A model generated the notes under the pieces. It saw only the letters and a program-made list of their open reading frames with translations, was not told where the DNA came from and searched no databases. Below, piece after piece: positions 44,614 through 51,652 of a stretch of 58,559 bases of DNA. The DNA comes from Taibaiella sp. (GTDB lineage: Bacteria; Bacteroidota; Bacteroidia; Chitinophagales; Chitinophagaceae). The position numbers and the translations under genes were made by a program. The first letter of the stretch is position 1. The number at the start of each line of letters is the position of its first letter. The DNA lies in NCBI GenBank assembly GCA_021740995.1, contig JAIOYR010000013.1:1-58559 (forward strand). Direction: 5' to 3'.

Positions 44614-44644
44614 GTATAAAAGTAAGTACAAAGGTAACTTTGTG
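44614..44644 (+). promoter_or_regulatory. Promoter of the NmrA-like gene (TTG-N20-TAACTTTG)
   Basis: TTG at 44614-44616, 20 bp, then TAACTTTG at 44637-44644 is an almost perfect Bacteroidota promoter for the plus-strand gene. The -7 overlaps by two bases (44637-44638) the -7 of hxlR on the other strand. Confidence 0.7.
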
Positions 44645-44660
44645 TCGTAAAAAAACAAAA
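44631..44660 (-). promoter_or_regulatory. Promoter of hxlR (TTG-N19-TACCTTTG)
   Basis: On the minus strand TTG at 44658-44660, 19 bp, then TACCTTTG at 44631-44638. Inverted CTTACTT (44595-44601) and AAGTAAG (44622-44628) plus GTACTT/AAGTAC are candidate HxlR operator sites between the genes. Confidence 0.7.
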
Positions 44661-44664
44661 AACA

Positions 44665-45549
44665 ATGAAATACGTAATTACAGGATCCATTGGCCACATC
44701 AGCAAGCCACTGGCACAACAGTTGATTCATGCAGGGCATGAAGTAACAATCGTAAGCAGCAACCCTGCCCGCACGGGTGCAATAGAGGCTCTGGGTGCGA
44801 AGGCTGCTATAGGGTCCGTCGCAGACACAGCCTTTCTCACAAACACGTTTACCGGTGCAGATGCGGTATACACCATGGTACCACCTACGTGGGAAGCTGC
44901 AAACTGGAAGGAACATATTCACGGCATTGGCCGAAACTATGCCAATGCTATAAAGGCCTCCGGAGTGAAAAAAGTAGTGAATCTGAGCAGCATAGGCGCC
45001 CACATGCCTGATGGCTGTGGTCCGGTGAGTGGACTCTACGGCGTAGAAAGCGAGCTGGACAAACTCGAGGGTGTGGATGTACTGCACCTGCGGCCGGGCT
45101 ACTTCTATCATAACCTGCTGGCCAATATTGGCATGATAAAACACATGGGAATAATAGGCGGCAACTTTGGCGAAAATACACGAATGGTACTAGCCCACCC
45201 TAACGATATAGCAGTAGCCGCTGCCGAAGAATTGCTTCATCCTGCATTCACTGGCAAAACGGCACGCTATATAGCCAGCGACGAGCGCACTACAACTGAT
45301 ATTGCCAAAGTGCTGGGCAATGCCATAGGAAAACCGGAACTACCCTGGGTCAACTTTAAAAACGAAGACGCGCTGGGAGGCATGCTGCAGGCTGGTCTTT
45401 CGCAAGAGGTAGCTGCCAACTATGTAGAAATGGGCGCAGCCATGGCGAGCGGTGAAATGAGCAGTGACTATGAAACTAAAAAAATAACACTAAGCCCCAC
45501 ACGGCTGGAAACCTTTGCCGGCGAATTTGCTGCAGCATATAACAGCTAA
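44665..45549 (+). CDS. NmrA-like NAD(P)-binding (atypical SDR) protein
   Basis: 294 residues. The N-terminal Rossmann motif is MKYVITGSIGHISKPLAQQL, where the glycine pattern GSIGHIS departs from the usual GATGxxG. KKVVNLSSIGAH and LRPGYFYHNLL are typical of NmrA/QOR2-like proteins, which act as redox sensors or oxidoreductases. Divergent from hxlR; ends in a strong terminator at 45566-45602. Confidence 0.92.
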   Translation: MKYVITGSIGHISKPLAQQLIHAGHEVTIVSSNPARTGAIEALGAKAAIGSVADTAFLTNTFTGADAVYTMVPPTWEAANWKEHIHGIGRNYANAIKASGVKKVVNLSSIGAHMPDGCGPVSGLYGVESELDKLEGVDVLHLRPGYFYHNLLANIGMIKHMGIIGGNFGENTRMVLAHPNDIAVAAAEELLHPAFTGKTARYIASDERTTTDIAKVLGNAIGKPELPWVNFKNEDALGGMLQAGLSQEVAANYVEMGAAMASGEMSSDYETKKITLSPTRLETFAGEFAAAYNS

Positions 45550-45565
45550 TTTAAGCAAGGTATAT

Positions 45566-45602
45566 CCGGAGCGGGGAGCCATGCTTCCCGCTCCGGTTTT
45601 TT
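45566..45602 (+). terminator. Terminator of the NmrA-like gene
   Basis: CCGGAGCGGGGAGC (45566-45579) pairs with GCTTCCCGCTCCGG (45583-45596) around CAT, followed by TTTTTT. Confidence 0.92.
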
Positions 45603-45658
45603 ATGTTAATAATACGTGCTACAGAGCAGCGGCGGAACTATTGTATGAATAAATAAGG

Positions 45659-45666
45659 TAGTTTTG
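45659..45666 (+). promoter_or_regulatory. -7 box (TAGTTTTG) of the small gene and cyclophilin
   Basis: TAGTTTTG, 22 bp before ATG 45689; a TTG 15 bp upstream is somewhat close for a -33. Confidence 0.5.
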
Positions 45667-45688
45667 CACATCAAATACCTGATTACTT

Positions 45689-45883
45689 ATGGCTATGAGA
45701 CAAAGAAAACCGGCTGAGAAAAAATTTCCTGCTTTTAACATAGCAAAAGAAGTGGGTGAAACAGAAGAAACCGACCTTAAAAAAGTAAAAGCTCAGATTC
45801 TGAAAGAGTTGGAAGAAAATGAGGGGAAAGACAAAGAATGGTTCGATAAAGAACTGGAAAAAAATCTAAAAAACATCAAATAA
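45689..45883 (+). CDS. Small charged hypothetical protein
   Basis: 64 residues, highly charged: RQRKPAEKKFPAFNIAKEVG and a helical Lys/Glu-rich C-terminus (LKELEENEGKDKEWFDKELE). Its own -7 box and its place 24 bp before the cyclophilin gene on the same strand support a real gene. No family recognised; a soluble helical protein is likely. Confidence 0.65.
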   Translation: MAMRQRKPAEKKFPAFNIAKEVGETEETDLKKVKAQILKELEENEGKDKEWFDKELEKNLKNIK

Positions 45884-45907
45884 ACCAAACAGCACACAAC
45901 ATACAAT

Positions 45908-46384
45908 ATGGAAGGTACAATCAAAACAAACAAAGGCGATATAGTAATAGAGTTTTTCGACAAACAAACACCAAACACGGTAGAGAACTTCGTAAAACTG
46001 GCTAAATCTGAATTTTATAATGGGGTAAAATTTCACCGTATTATCAGAAACTTCATGATACAGGGCGGCGACCCGCTGACCAAAGAAGAATCTAAAAAAC
46101 ACATGTGGGGTACTGGTGGTCCCGGCTATAAGTTTGATGATGAGATAACCGCTGAAAACAGTAATGCGGCAGGTACTATATCTATGGCAAATGCAGGCCG
46201 CAACACCAATGGAAGCCAGTTTTTCATCAATCTGGTAGACAATCACTTCCTCAATACAAAACACACGGCGTTCGGCAAGGTGATAAAAGGCATGGAAGTA
46301 GTAGCAGCTATAGCAGCAGTACCTACCAATGGCTCAGACCAACCCCTGGAAACAGTAGGAATAGAGAGCATAGTATTTGAATAA
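45908..46384 (+). CDS. Cyclophilin-type peptidyl-prolyl isomerase
   Basis: 158 residues without a signal peptide, so cytosolic. Core motifs FVKLAKSEFYNGVKFHRIIRN, MIQGGDPL, GTISMANAGRNTNGSQFFIN and HTAFGKVIKGMEVV hold the catalytic Arg (FHRII) and the Gln/Phe of MIQGG and SQFF. It speeds proline isomerisation in folding. Terminated at 46421-46462. Confidence 0.96.
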   Translation: MEGTIKTNKGDIVIEFFDKQTPNTVENFVKLAKSEFYNGVKFHRIIRNFMIQGGDPLTKEESKKHMWGTGGPGYKFDDEITAENSNAAGTISMANAGRNTNGSQFFINLVDNHFLNTKHTAFGKVIKGMEVVAAIAAVPTNGSDQPLETVGIESIVFE

Positions 46385-46420
46385 TATTACTGGCAATATT
46401 GCCTAAGCAATATACAAATC

Positions 46421-46462
46421 GCTGATACCCCGGACTAGCTCCATACGGGTATCAGCTTTTTT
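46421..46462 (+). terminator. Terminator of the cyclophilin gene
   Basis: GCTGATACCC (46421-46430) with GGGTATCAGC (46447-46456) and TTTTTT after it. A separate 12 bp palindrome GGCAATATTGCC lies at 46392-46403. Confidence 0.9.
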
Positions 46463-46541
46463 ATGCATAATAGTTACTAAATCCATTTGGCAGGCTCATA
46501 CATGTTCATTAGTTTCGATGTGCAAAAAAACCACCTACCTT

Positions 46542-47765
46542 ATGCGTAGCATACCTCTGCTTACCCTATTACTGTACTGTACCATCGCCCGAGCTCAAAC
46601 CAACGAGATAGGATGGATAGCACCGGAAGGAAAAATTATCAACTACAGAACACTGTCCTGGAATGACTTTCAGCAGCATGAAGACAAAGAATATGCCGAT
46701 AAACTGAAAGAAAAAAACCTCTATGCAGAAGCCTATGTCTGCCCGGCAATATACTTCAAAGCAGACAGTGGAGAGACTCAGGACAACGGCAGAGTGAAAT
46801 TTAAGTTTCATGTAAAATGTGCGTTTCAAAGCAGCGCATTCGTAAGAGAATCCACCAAACAAAAACATTCAAACTATGTACTGGTGCATGAGCAGGACCA
46901 TTACGATATAGCACTCAATTATGCCAACAAACTGCAGGATGACCTTTCGTCCAGAGACTACAGTGCTACTAACTATAACGAAGAAATAAATAAAATATAT
47001 GAAGACCTCTACAAAAATTATCGCGCGATGCAGGAAAAATACGATGGCGAGGTAAACCCCGACGGAAGAGACGAAGTAGAAAAACAACAGCTATGGGACA
47101 TGAGAATAAAAAAATGTCTCGAAAACAATACCATTGAATATTATGCAAGCCCGGAGAGCGCAGTACAAAACGTAAAATCCTGGGGACAAACTGTAAAAAG
47201 ACGCACTGGCGAAGACAAAAGAAGATTCATCACCAGAGCCCGGCCAATCTATACAGAAGTAACAGATGAACTTGCCGGCCAAAGTGTAGCAACCAGTGAA
47301 TGGACCACAGAACAATCCATAGTAGCCTTCTACCTGCAAAAATACTATCTGGAGCAGGAGGGAAAACCGGTAAAGGATTGCTCGCGCCTGCTGGCTTACA
47401 TCTTCATCCCCAATGGCACCGGCACCTACAAGCGTTCCTTTATAGATACTTTTTGCTTTAATGATATTGCCCCTAAAATCAATACTGTTTTCTTTGCAAA
47501 TGCCGATAGTGACCAGGTAAAAGAACTGGTAATACTAACAACAGCAGACCAGAAAGACAAACAGGCAAGCGGCAGACATTACTTCACAAAGTGCTACGAC
47601 AACATTCCCGGACGAGCACTGCCCGGACGATTGAAAAAAGTAAACAACCTGCCCTACCTCGAAAATGGATTTGATGGAACAATGGACGGAAAGCTACAAA
47701 AGGCCAAATTCAAAAATGAAAAAGAAATAACCGACGAGCTGAAAAAAGCCGGATATACCGGCTGA
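46542..47765 (+). CDS. DUF922-like exported Zn-protease-like protein
   Basis: 407 residues from ATG 46542 with a signal peptide (MRSIPLLTLLLYCTIARAQ); ATG 46518 is 8 codons upstream, but a near -7 (TAGTTTCG) abuts it. The DUF922 core YRTLSWNDFQ leads to VLVHEQDHYDIALNYANKL, with HExxH (HEQDH, His116) in a protease-like helix. The C-terminal half is not recognised. DUF922 proteins are described as secreted putative Zn-dependent proteases without known substrate. Confidence 0.82.
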   Translation: MRSIPLLTLLLYCTIARAQTNEIGWIAPEGKIINYRTLSWNDFQQHEDKEYADKLKEKNLYAEAYVCPAIYFKADSGETQDNGRVKFKFHVKCAFQSSAFVRESTKQKHSNYVLVHEQDHYDIALNYANKLQDDLSSRDYSATNYNEEINKIYEDLYKNYRAMQEKYDGEVNPDGRDEVEKQQLWDMRIKKCLENNTIEYYASPESAVQNVKSWGQTVKRRTGEDKRRFITRARPIYTEVTDELAGQSVATSEWTTEQSIVAFYLQKYYLEQEGKPVKDCSRLLAYIFIPNGTGTYKRSFIDTFCFNDIAPKINTVFFANADSDQVKELVILTTADQKDKQASGRHYFTKCYDNIPGRALPGRLKKVNNLPYLENGFDGTMDGKLQKAKFKNEKEITDELKKAGYTG

Positions 47766-47816
47766 GTCACAACTAATAGAAAGAACAATCGCACGAGCAC
47801 AATTAAAATCACCATC

Positions 47817-48179
47817 ATGAGCCCGGAACAGAACGAAGAAATAGCCAAAAAATGGTTTGCAGCATTTAACGAACAAAATCTGGAGCAACTATTGTCGCTC
47901 TACCACGACAATGCTGTGCACTACAGCCCAAAACTGAAACTGCGCCAACCTGAAACCAATGGACAGGTAAAGGGCAAAGCAGCTTTGGCTGCCTGGTGGG
48001 GCGATGCCTTTGAGCGACTGCCTACCCTTCGTTATAACTACACCACCATCACTGCCAACAAAGATCGTGTGTTTATGGAGTATCTGCGCTCGGTGGCACA
48101 CGAGCCCGATATGCTGGTAGCTGAAGTACTTGAAATATCTAAGGGACTCATTACAGCATCGCGCGTATATCATGGCTGA
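47817..48179 (+). CDS. SnoaL/NTF2-like protein
   Basis: 120 residues of the NTF2-like fold: EIAKKWFAAFNEQNLEQLLSLY, the conserved ALAAWWGDAFERLPTLRY and ISKGLITASRVYHG. Small ligand-binding or isomerase proteins; function not predictable. Over almost all its length (47889-48179) the opposite strand codes the tail of the O-antigen-ligase-like frame. The coding pattern here is the conserved one. Confidence 0.88.
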   Translation: MSPEQNEEIAKKWFAAFNEQNLEQLLSLYHDNAVHYSPKLKLRQPETNGQVKGKAALAAWWGDAFERLPTLRYNYTTITANKDRVFMEYLRSVAHEPDMLVAEVLEISKGLITASRVYHG

Positions 48180-49409
48180 TGTTCCCTTCTCCGGCAACTC
48201 CTGCATAAACAATAGCAGAAAGAACAAATATACAAACACACCAAACTGCACCTCCAGCACAGGCTCTATCATCAGTTGCAGCAGCAGTATCAGCCATACT
48301 ATAAAGAAGAAAAAACTCTGCCTGTTTCTGCGGAGTCTGGCAAGCGGAGCACATACCCATACTACAAACAGCAGCATAGCCGGTATACCACACCCTACTG
48401 CTATCGTCAAAGCCTGATTGTGTGGCAGCAGCTTTCCGTTTTCAGGTATCTGCGGGTAGTGTGTTGCATAGAGCGTATCCATCTCGTGCTTCATATCACC
48501 GGTACCTACACCCGTCCATGGATGGTCAGATATAGACATAAAAGCCAGCTTGTACGATATCACCCGGGCTATATCCCCTATTTTGCCCGATATATCGCCA
48601 CGTTTGGCCATGTATACGGTATAGTCTATAAAGTGCACCCGCTCTCTGAACGTGGGCATCAGCCACATAGCCGCCACACCAGTTGCCGGGATAGCCACTA
48701 TCAGCAACAACCACACCAACTTGCGGCGGGCTATAGCCATATACACACCATAGGCTGCCAAAAACATATAAAATGATATCAGTCCGCTCTTGGCTGCCAG
48801 CACATGCAGGTACGTAACCAGCACCGCCACACTCACACCCACAAACCACCTAATGCCTCTGCCCGTCAACTGCGGCCAGGCATACACACACCATATCACA
48901 AACAGTGCCATAGACAGGCTGCACCTTATATGATCCTTCTTGGGTAGTGTAGGCAGCATATGCGCCACATGATACTCATGCGTATAAAACTCGGGGTCTA
49001 TCAGAAAAAATGAAACACTGTAAAAAGCCGCACCCACCAGCATCACTGCCAGCGAAACGGTAAGCAGCCGCATTTGCTGCGCTGAGAACCGGGGCTGATA
49101 CGCAAAAGCCAGTGGCAACAGCAAGAATGGCAGCTTGGTCTGAAGATGATTGCTCCAGGTCCCCTTATCTTCGCTCCATAGCCACGATACTGCATACATG
49201 GCTACCCAGCACAGCCCCAGCAGCCACCACCGCTGCCGCAGCCACTGCCGCGGCGGCACATCTCTTATGGCATTGACACCAAAAACAAACATAGAAATAG
49301 ACAGCAACGCCCGCGAAGCCAGAAAACCAGCAAACATCCCCAATATGCAAATCAATGCAATACGGGATTTGTCTATCATTTTATCGTTTAGAAAACTACT
49401 TTTGCTCAC
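47889..49409 (-). CDS. O-antigen-ligase/polymerase-like membrane protein with an antisense C-terminal extension
   Basis: 506 residues. About ten membrane segments up to residue 400, with the periplasmic Wzy_C/WaaL-type loop HPWTGVGTGDMKHEMD and the later LLPHNQALTIAVGCGIP. These ligases attach or polymerise surface glycan; a glycan transferase (WecA/TagO-like) lies at 50411. The membrane part ends with FFLLLFMQELPEKG; the last ~97 residues are then encoded antisense to the NTF2-like gene and show no membrane or family character, as if the natural stop codon had been lost. The alternative start is Met11 at 49379. Confidence 0.8.
   Translation of the reverse strand: MSKSSFLNDKMIDKSRIALICILGMFAGFLASRALLSISMFVFGVNAIRDVPPRQWLRQRWWLLGLCWVAMYAVSWLWSEDKGTWSNHLQTKLPFLLLPLAFAYQPRFSAQQMRLLTVSLAVMLVGAAFYSVSFFLIDPEFYTHEYHVAHMLPTLPKKDHIRCSLSMALFVIWCVYAWPQLTGRGIRWFVGVSVAVLVTYLHVLAAKSGLISFYMFLAAYGVYMAIARRKLVWLLLIVAIPATGVAAMWLMPTFRERVHFIDYTVYMAKRGDISGKIGDIARVISYKLAFMSISDHPWTGVGTGDMKHEMDTLYATHYPQIPENGKLLPHNQALTIAVGCGIPAMLLFVVWVCAPLARLRRNRQSFFFFIVWLILLLQLMIEPVLEVQFGVFVYLFFLLLFMQELPEKGTSAMIYARCCNESLRYFKYFSYQHIGLVCHRAQILHKHTIFVGSDGGVVITKGRQSLKGIAPPGSQSCFALYLSIGFRLAQFQFWAVVHSIVVVERQ
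49397..49404 (+). promoter_or_regulatory. -7 box (TACTTTTG) of meaB
   Basis: TACTTTTG, 50 bp before the GTG start of meaB, lying within the start of the divergent membrane-protein gene. Confidence 0.5.
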
Positions 49410-49454
49410 TGGTATATTACTGGTATTAGATAAAACGCAGAAAAACAGATTTTA

Positions 49455-50369
49455 GTGCTTACACACATCGACACACTATATCAGCAGATTCAGCAAGGCA
49501 ACTTTGCAGCCATAGCCCGCGCCATCACCGTTGTTGAGAACGAACTCGATGGTTATGAACAACTGCTGCTATGCCTGCACCAAAACCGCCGCGCCCGCGT
49601 GATAGGAATAACAGGCCCGCCGGGTGCCGGTAAAAGTACATTGGTAAATGCACTGCTGCACCACTGGCTCAAAGAAAATAAAAAAATCGCAGTAATTGCC
49701 GTAGACCCCTCATCTCCATTCAACTATGGTGCACTCCTCGGCGACCGCATTCGCATGAGCCAGTACTACACCAACCCCAACATATACATACGCTCCATTG
49801 CCACCCGTGGTGCCCTCGGCGGGCTCAGTGCCAAGATAATAGAAATTACAGATGTGATAAAAGAAGCCCCTTTCGATATAGTGCTGGTAGAAACCGTGGG
49901 CGTGGGCCAGAGCGAAGTAGAGATAGCCGGACTTGCCGACTGCACCGTAGTAACCCTGGTACCCGAGGCAGGCGACGAGGTGCAAACCCTCAAAGCCGGC
50001 ATAATGGAAATAGCCAATGTTTTTGTGGTCAATAAAGCCGACCGCGATGGTGCCGAAGGCCTCTACCGCAACCTGCGCATACTGGCTCACGAAAAAGCTA
50101 CCGACAGAGAGATACCAGTGATAAAGACCGTAGCCACCACCGGCGAGGGCATAGCAGAAGTAGCCACCGAAATACAGCAATTCCTGGAGCGGCAAAACAC
50201 CCTGCCCGAAAAACACCTGCACCTGCTCACCCAGAAATGCTGGCAACTCATACAGGCACACCGCATGAAGGGTATAGACCAAAACCAGCTTCGCCAGCAA
50301 CTCAGCATCGCTATCACAAGCGAGGATTTTAATCTATATTCATTCACCCAACACTTTTTATCAAAATAA
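49455..50369 (+). CDS. meaB: MeaB-type GTPase (methylmalonyl-CoA mutase chaperone)
   Basis: 304 residues starting at GTG 49455. P-loop GITGPPGAGKSTLVNAL at about 51-67, Mg motif DPSSPFNYGALLGDRIRM, VETVGVGQSEVE and NKADRDGAEGL (NKxD) are those of the ArgK/MeaB/YgfD G3E GTPases. It protects or reloads the B12 enzyme methylmalonyl-CoA mutase, which is not in the window. B12 is also the expected ligand of the CarH-like regulator at 14.5 kb. Confidence 0.95.
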   Translation: MLTHIDTLYQQIQQGNFAAIARAITVVENELDGYEQLLLCLHQNRRARVIGITGPPGAGKSTLVNALLHHWLKENKKIAVIAVDPSSPFNYGALLGDRIRMSQYYTNPNIYIRSIATRGALGGLSAKIIEITDVIKEAPFDIVLVETVGVGQSEVEIAGLADCTVVTLVPEAGDEVQTLKAGIMEIANVFVVNKADRDGAEGLYRNLRILAHEKATDREIPVIKTVATTGEGIAEVATEIQQFLERQNTLPEKHLHLLTQKCWQLIQAHRMKGIDQNQLRQQLSIAITSEDFNLYSFTQHFLSK

Positions 50370-50410
50370 AACCTATCCCAAAGCCGTTATTCTTTTACTA
50401 CTAGCACAAG

Positions 50411-51481
50411 ATGATTCCAAGCCTTCCACTACTCTACCTTGCTACTATCGCCCTGGCGACGGTTATCAGCATGTATGCCGTCAGGAAGATTATTTTTATT
50501 ACCACCAGCCGCCGCATATTCGATATACCCGACAACATACGTAAGATACACGGCACACAGATAGCCAGCCTCGGCGGCATAGGCATCTTTGCCGGATACA
50601 TGATCAGCGCAGCCTTCTTCATGCACCTGCAGTGGTACTATATCATAGCCGCCACCATACTGCTGTTTTTCACAGGCATCTACGACGATATTACGAACAT
50701 GCGCCCGGTCAAGAAACTGCTGGCACAGCTCATCGCCTCCTGCATACTGGTGTTTATGGCCGATGTGCGTATCACATCCCTCTACGGCATTGCCGGCATC
50801 TGGGAGCTACCCTACCCCATCAGTGCCGCCCTCACTGTGCTTAGCTGCACCTTCTTTATCAATGTGTTCAATTTTATGGATGGTATAGATGGGCTCGCAT
50901 GTGCGCTTGCCATACTCTATACCGGCATCATGGCAGTGCTCTTTGCCAATGTGGGCGACCACAACCTCACCGGCATATCCCTTAGCCTCCTCGGCGCCAC
51001 CATAGGCCTGCTGCGCTACAATGCCGCCCCCGCCCGCATCTACATGGGCGATACCGGATCCATGCTGCTCGGCTTCACCATCTTTGCACTCACCATATCC
51101 TGCATCAGTGTTTACTCCGGCGGGCAGCTCACCCACCACTATCCCCTCATACACTCGTCACCAGCCATCGTCATGCTGCTGCTCTCAGTATTATTTCTGC
51201 CCATCTGCGATGCCATCCGGGTGTTTATCCTGCGCCTTTCGCGCGGCATATCGCCCCTCCGTGCCGACCGCACCCACCTGCACTACTACCTGCTCGATGC
51301 CGGCCTCTCCCATACCCGCGCAGTACTCATTATCACCGCCGCACACCTGCTCATCATAGCCTCCACCTGGCTCCTGCAGGACGCACAGCCCCTGCTACTC
51401 CTATTACTCATGACCACAATCACCACCGGCATTATGTATACGGTGTATGTAACGAGGAAAAGGAAGGGAGAAGGGATATAA
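50411..51481 (+). CDS. WecA/TagO-type undecaprenyl-phosphate glycosyl-1-phosphate transferase
   Basis: 356 residues, about eleven membrane segments. MraY/WecA-family motifs: GIYDDITNMRP (DDxxN), FNFMDGIDGLACALA, ARIYMGDTGSMLLGF and the cytosolic loop PLRADRTHLHYYLLDAGLS with the HIH/HLH-type motif. It would start lipid-linked surface-glycan synthesis, in line with the ligase-like gene at 47889. 41 bp after meaB, GC-richer than most of the window. Confidence 0.94.
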   Translation: MIPSLPLLYLATIALATVISMYAVRKIIFITTSRRIFDIPDNIRKIHGTQIASLGGIGIFAGYMISAAFFMHLQWYYIIAATILLFFTGIYDDITNMRPVKKLLAQLIASCILVFMADVRITSLYGIAGIWELPYPISAALTVLSCTFFINVFNFMDGIDGLACALAILYTGIMAVLFANVGDHNLTGISLSLLGATIGLLRYNAAPARIYMGDTGSMLLGFTIFALTISCISVYSGGQLTHHYPLIHSSPAIVMLLLSVLFLPICDAIRVFILRLSRGISPLRADRTHLHYYLLDAGLSHTRAVLIITAAHLLIIASTWLLQDAQPLLLLLLMTTITTGIMYTVYVTRKRKGEGI

Positions 51482-51596
51482 AATTACACTTGCCACCTTA
51501 TTAAGTTAAACAAGCCTGAAGCGTTTGAATCGGGATGCGGAATACCCCAGTGTAGACGGCAAGATGTCGGCACTCTGAATTCCCCCCTCAAAAAAA

Positions 51597-51622
51597 AGAA
51601 GGACACCCAAAGGCATCCTTCT
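51597..51622 (-). terminator. Terminator of the metalloprotease gene
   Basis: AGAAGGA (51597-51603) with TCCTTCT (51616-51622), extended by partial pairing inside, with a T-run (A-run on plus) following on the minus strand. It lies 31 bp after the protease stop. Confidence 0.75.
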
Positions 51623-51652
51623 GTATAAATAAATTGATTTTATGTAAGTATA

